A stretch of DNA of 64,000 nucleotides from NCBI GenBank assembly GCA_951799445.1, contig OX637294.1, positions 19,121,452-19,185,451 of the forward strand, in the 5' to 3' direction. The notes below the pieces were generated by a model. It was not told the origin of the DNA. It saw only the letters and a program-made list of their open reading frames with translations, and did not search any database. Source of the DNA: Pseudisothecium myosuroides (taxonomy: Eukaryota; Streptophyta; Bryopsida; Hypnales; Lembophyllaceae). A program made the position numbers and the translations under genes. Positions 60,326 to 64,000 of this stretch are shown one piece after another. Positions within the stretch are counted from its first letter, which is position 1. Every line of letters begins with the position of its first letter.

Positions 60326-63300
60326 GGTGGGGGGAGGGGATGATCGGTGGTTAACTGTGTTTGAAGTGAAGTTGGCCACTTCATCTATCTACAGTAGTCC
60401 CAGTGCTTATTCCTTTTGTTTTACGAATTTTTTTGTGGGTGGCTGCTTTGGAAGTCATCTAAACCTTTGCCTTCAGGATTTGAAATATAGTTCTCTATGA
60501 AACAGATGCCATAGTTTTGTAATTCACTGGAGTAGAGAAATGGGGTTACTACGAGGATTTTGATTGATTGGGTGGGCACCAAAATAGGCTCCATTAGTCC
60601 ATTATATATGTATACGAAGAGATATGTATGTCCAGCAGCTCTGTTGACACCTGTTGGTTGATGGCATCTGTCCTGATGGATGCATGAAGATCTCAACTTG
60701 ATCATCACTTCAAATTATTCAAATCGTTGCTAACAAGAGATGGTGATTCTTGAAATAGAATTTTTTCTATTGAGTTGCAAAGGCCAAAGAGTTGCAAATC
60801 TTCTGTTGGTCGCGGTTTTCCCTTGCAGAGGGAACTTAAGACTCCAGAAGGAAGAGTAGGTGTGAACGACTGACGTGGTTGTTCTAAGCAGCCGGCTAGC
60901 AACAACATCAGGAGAATCGTTTTCCATAAAAACAAATGTACAGGGTGCTTCTATGGTCTTGTTTCCAGCGTCAGGTTTGGGAAAGAGGTGTCGTATTTAA
61001 CTACTTGTAATGCACTTCCAATTTTGCAAGATGATGCTGGCCGGCCAGAAGAATCATTTGATGTGCACGGGACTCTGTCTACATTTGGAAATGAATGTTG
61101 CAACCTTCCACTTGTGCTGGCAGTGTGTACTTGCACATGGCATTAGTTCAAATTTCCTCAAGAGAAAGGTTCAATCACTGTCCTGATTCTGATTCGAGAG
61201 TGCTTGATATGTTCCTAACTACGATAACTCATTGGAGACCTTTTTATTTGACATGTTGAGCTGTCAGCCTATCTGCACAAGTTTGTGTATTGGAACTATC
61301 TCAGAAATCCCAGAGTGTATTTCGGTATTTCTAACGATCCAACTGTAGAACCTTGCGAGGCTTGGAAATTCTGTCTTCTTGGGACTGCTCGCCTGTTCGC
61401 GACACTCAGTGAACTCGCACCCATTCTGTGAGTAGCAGCATTGGAGAGAAGTGGAGAAGTTTCCATATTCATTCACGAACTGGACATCTAACATCGCAGC
61501 AATTCATATTGTGTAGCAGAGTCTACTCTTCTGCAATACCAGACAGTTAACAGATAGGTATTCCAACAACAGAGATGGTTACATAATTTGTACAGCTCCG
61601 TTTTTTGACAGTGCCATGTTGCAGAACTCATTATCCGATAGGCTTATGAGCCGCCTGAAGAGGCATGTCAGAGCAGAAATGAATCAAGCTCATGATTCTA
61701 ACCTGCTAACCTGCTCAGTAGCTCAGAAGGGCCGGATCAGATTCTCTTTGAATGCATTTTGCAAATCGAGGATAGTCAGAGCACTGGAGACTCATCGTGC
61801 AGCTTTGGTATGTCAAGGAAGAGTTTGTAGGAGTCTCCCCCCAATCATTCTTTAGAATAAATGTAACAAGAAATCTGGAAAAGAAAAATCTCTGGGTATG
61901 CCCTCCAAGTTTGCAAATTTCAGTGACAGTTCAACTCGACTGTACTAGTTCATGATCATCCTTGCGCAGCCTTCCTATGACAACCAAATTCGATTAGAAG
62001 TTCGTCTACCGCAGTTACACGCAGTGCATGCAACTTTCCATTTCCCCAGTAAATACTGTAAAAGAAAGACCAAACTTTGCAGTCCTCAGTACAATGATCC
62101 AACTTGGAATTCTACGGGTCTGAAGGTCGTTCTCCACTCAGGCATGTACACACCCTGTATCAGACAGCCTACGAAGACTTTGAACAAGTACGTGTATGGA
62201 GCAAGCAAAAGCTGCTAGACACATAACGCCGGTACGCAACGTCTCTGGAAAGCTCATCTGTCGCGTGCAAGCCTGCTAGAAGTGGAAGACCTCGCAAGCA
62301 AGCGAACAACCGTACAAGAAATAAGAACCGAGAAAGTCAGCCAGCGGAACCAATCTGCAGGTGAACATGTTACACACTCCATCGTCAAGCCTTCAAAAGC
62401 GTTCGAGTAGCAGAACACACTTTGCCTCAGCTATCAGGGCGACAGAGTCAACGGTATTGTTGGAAAGCCCTAACTGTGGGACTGTATGCCCAAACAGGAC
62501 TTTCATTGCTTGAATCTGAGTACATTTCTTCAAAGAGAAGGACAACCCTGCCAGCAAATATAAACTCTAGGTTTTGTCTTCATCATGCCGATACCTGTCA
62601 TCCTACAATGTTAAAAACTAATAGTCCGGGATTCTGAGTTACTTGAGCAACACACTAAGCACTAATCTATACTCCGCACCTGGTTTCTTTCAGCAAGCAG
62701 GCAACTGGCTGAAATTTCTCACAGTTATTCGAGCAGAAACTCGATGTGTGTACCCCCCGATGAGTTTCAGCGTTGCACCTTGCACTTCAGAAGGACCCTC
62801 CAGCAAACTCAGTTGACCTTGGACACAACATCCGGAAAACTCACACACTAAATACTTCCCCAAATCGGTCATAAGTTTCTCGTATGCAAATTTTTCTGCA
62901 ATTAATCGAATCCTACTAACTCAGGAGCCTTCCTTCCGTTCCGCCCTGGCTCCAGTTTGCCCAAACTGGAAAGCAGGCTCGTACCAAACAGTGACACTGC
63001 AAAACTCAAGCTCTAACGGTGTCAGAACCAAATGAGCTTGAAAGTGACTCCCCACTACAATGCCAGCCAGGTCAATAATCCAACCTAGCTACTTCTGCAC
63101 TCACAACGAATCAGAACCAGCCAGCAAGGTCGCCTTTCTTAAACTCGTGAACGTCACGATACTTCCAACGTGACGATCCAGTTTATGAAAACTCCTGCTT
63201 TCTGTTGTAGCTCCTTCTGCGTTCCAACACTTGCAAGGTGACCATCAACTGAGGTAACTGACCGATATATCAAAAACCAATTCAGAGACTTGAACCTGAA

Positions 63301-64000
63301 GTCCTAAACTTGGACAGAATAAAGCGGAATGCACGCGTGGAGTCCTACAATCTCAAGTGCGTGAACAGACACTACCATGCATGTCACTATTCACATCAAA
63401 TAGAAAGTAACGTTCTGACGCAGAAGCAATCTTCATTGTATTATGCAGAGCAAGTCAGATCACCCTCCAGATCAGCCCAATACTAGGAACTCGTGAGAAG
63501 TCCAAACGCTCGTTAGAAGCATCTGTGAATAGGGCTCAAGGAAACTACTCTTACAGGCTGTAGAATCCAAGGGTCATACAGTCAATACAGTGGACCGTTC
63601 CAGATTCGAGCCTCAAGTTGCATGCTAATTAATCACGCCATTTGCAGCTGAAGTTTTACACCAGGAACACAAGTTTTATGTTGCTAGCTTTACACTGATG
63701 TTATTGACAGCACTTCAAGACAGATAACAAAGGACTTCTATCCTTGGTCGTCTTCATATACCGTAATACAACATCCCGCTACTATGGATCTCTATTCCAG
63801 CTAGCATAGTCATCAAGCATTAGATCACGGTTAGAATGAGCTGATGGACACTTGCATTCAGCAGTTTGGTCTTCAGCTCGGGATTGCGCTTGTATGCAGA
63901 CCAGAAGGTGCACAGGTCTGAGAAACCTAAGGTTCTTGTCTCCAAACATTCAAATGCCACAGAGGAAGTCAGAGGACTGGATAAGCTATACTCACCCCTC
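60326..64000. other. Long non-repetitive stretch, no gene supported
   Basis: Base composition is more balanced than in the AT-rich tracts, and I see none of the repeats found elsewhere in the window. All open frames are under 100 codons and none shows a known motif. It could be host intron, untranslated region or intergenic DNA. Confidence 0.4.

Noticed and set aside
1..64000. tRNA, rRNA, CRISPR arrays, bacterial promoters or operons
   Set aside because: None seen. The gene structure is eukaryotic, with spliced genes and degenerate transposons.

Overview
The window looks like nuclear DNA of a streptophyte (a land plant or, my best guess, a charophyte alga such as Chara). It is AT-rich and intron-containing, and it is packed with nested and decayed transposable elements. 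It has no operons, ribosome binding sites, CRISPR arrays, tRNAs or rRNAs that I can see. The organism guess rests on genome style and on memory of similar repeat-derived proteins; nothing in the window proves it.

Main discovery, 43822-57329: a 13.5-kb DNA transposon. It has terminal inverted repeats (GGGTGATTGCATGAAAGAC at the left, a close relative inverted at the right) and a 4-bp TATA target duplication. It is inserted into a roughly 750-bp non-autonomous member of its own family (43691-57950). It carries three multi-exon genes. On the + strand is a DDE-type transposase (44726-49089; four exons whose splice phases all agree). On the - strand are a SET plus post-SET histone lysine methyltransferase (about 52631-49788) and a coiled-coil/RING-type zinc-finger protein (55736-52872). 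Transposase and methyltransferase are convergent; methyltransferase and RING gene are in tandem. The transposase should recognise the ends. The methyltransferase could write H3K9-type marks on the element or on host chromatin, and the RING protein could be a ubiquitin ligase; both roles are inference. Three in-frame stop codons suggest that this copy has begun to decay.

Related short copies: 1513-2356 (TSD ATGA), 31982-32729 (TSD TTTG), 58442-59150 (TSD AATA) and a truncated copy at 23873-24270 share ends with the large element, which makes it the likely autonomous source. The copy at 1513-2356 sits inside a dead hAT transposase gene (3563-404, - strand), and removing it with one TSD copy restores the reading frame at the junction.

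Other regions. A set of piggyBac-like TTAA elements lies at 1-387, 4632-5165, 18722-19480, 40066-41000, 41222-42100 and 42293-43640. A 4.35-kb solo-LTR-like element (8008-12354, TG...CA, TSD TGATG) has a 5'-truncated second copy at 19482-23494. There is a ten-unit, about 95-bp tandem array (15131-16066), a foldback element (14564-14959), a CACTA-type MITE with an empty-site paralogue (36091-36223), two decayed coding remnants (14260-13000 and 16343-17860), and a GC-richer segment present twice (34873-35665 and 59559-60325). The remainder (5170-8007, 24986-31981, 36480-40061, 60326-64000) holds no gene I can support.
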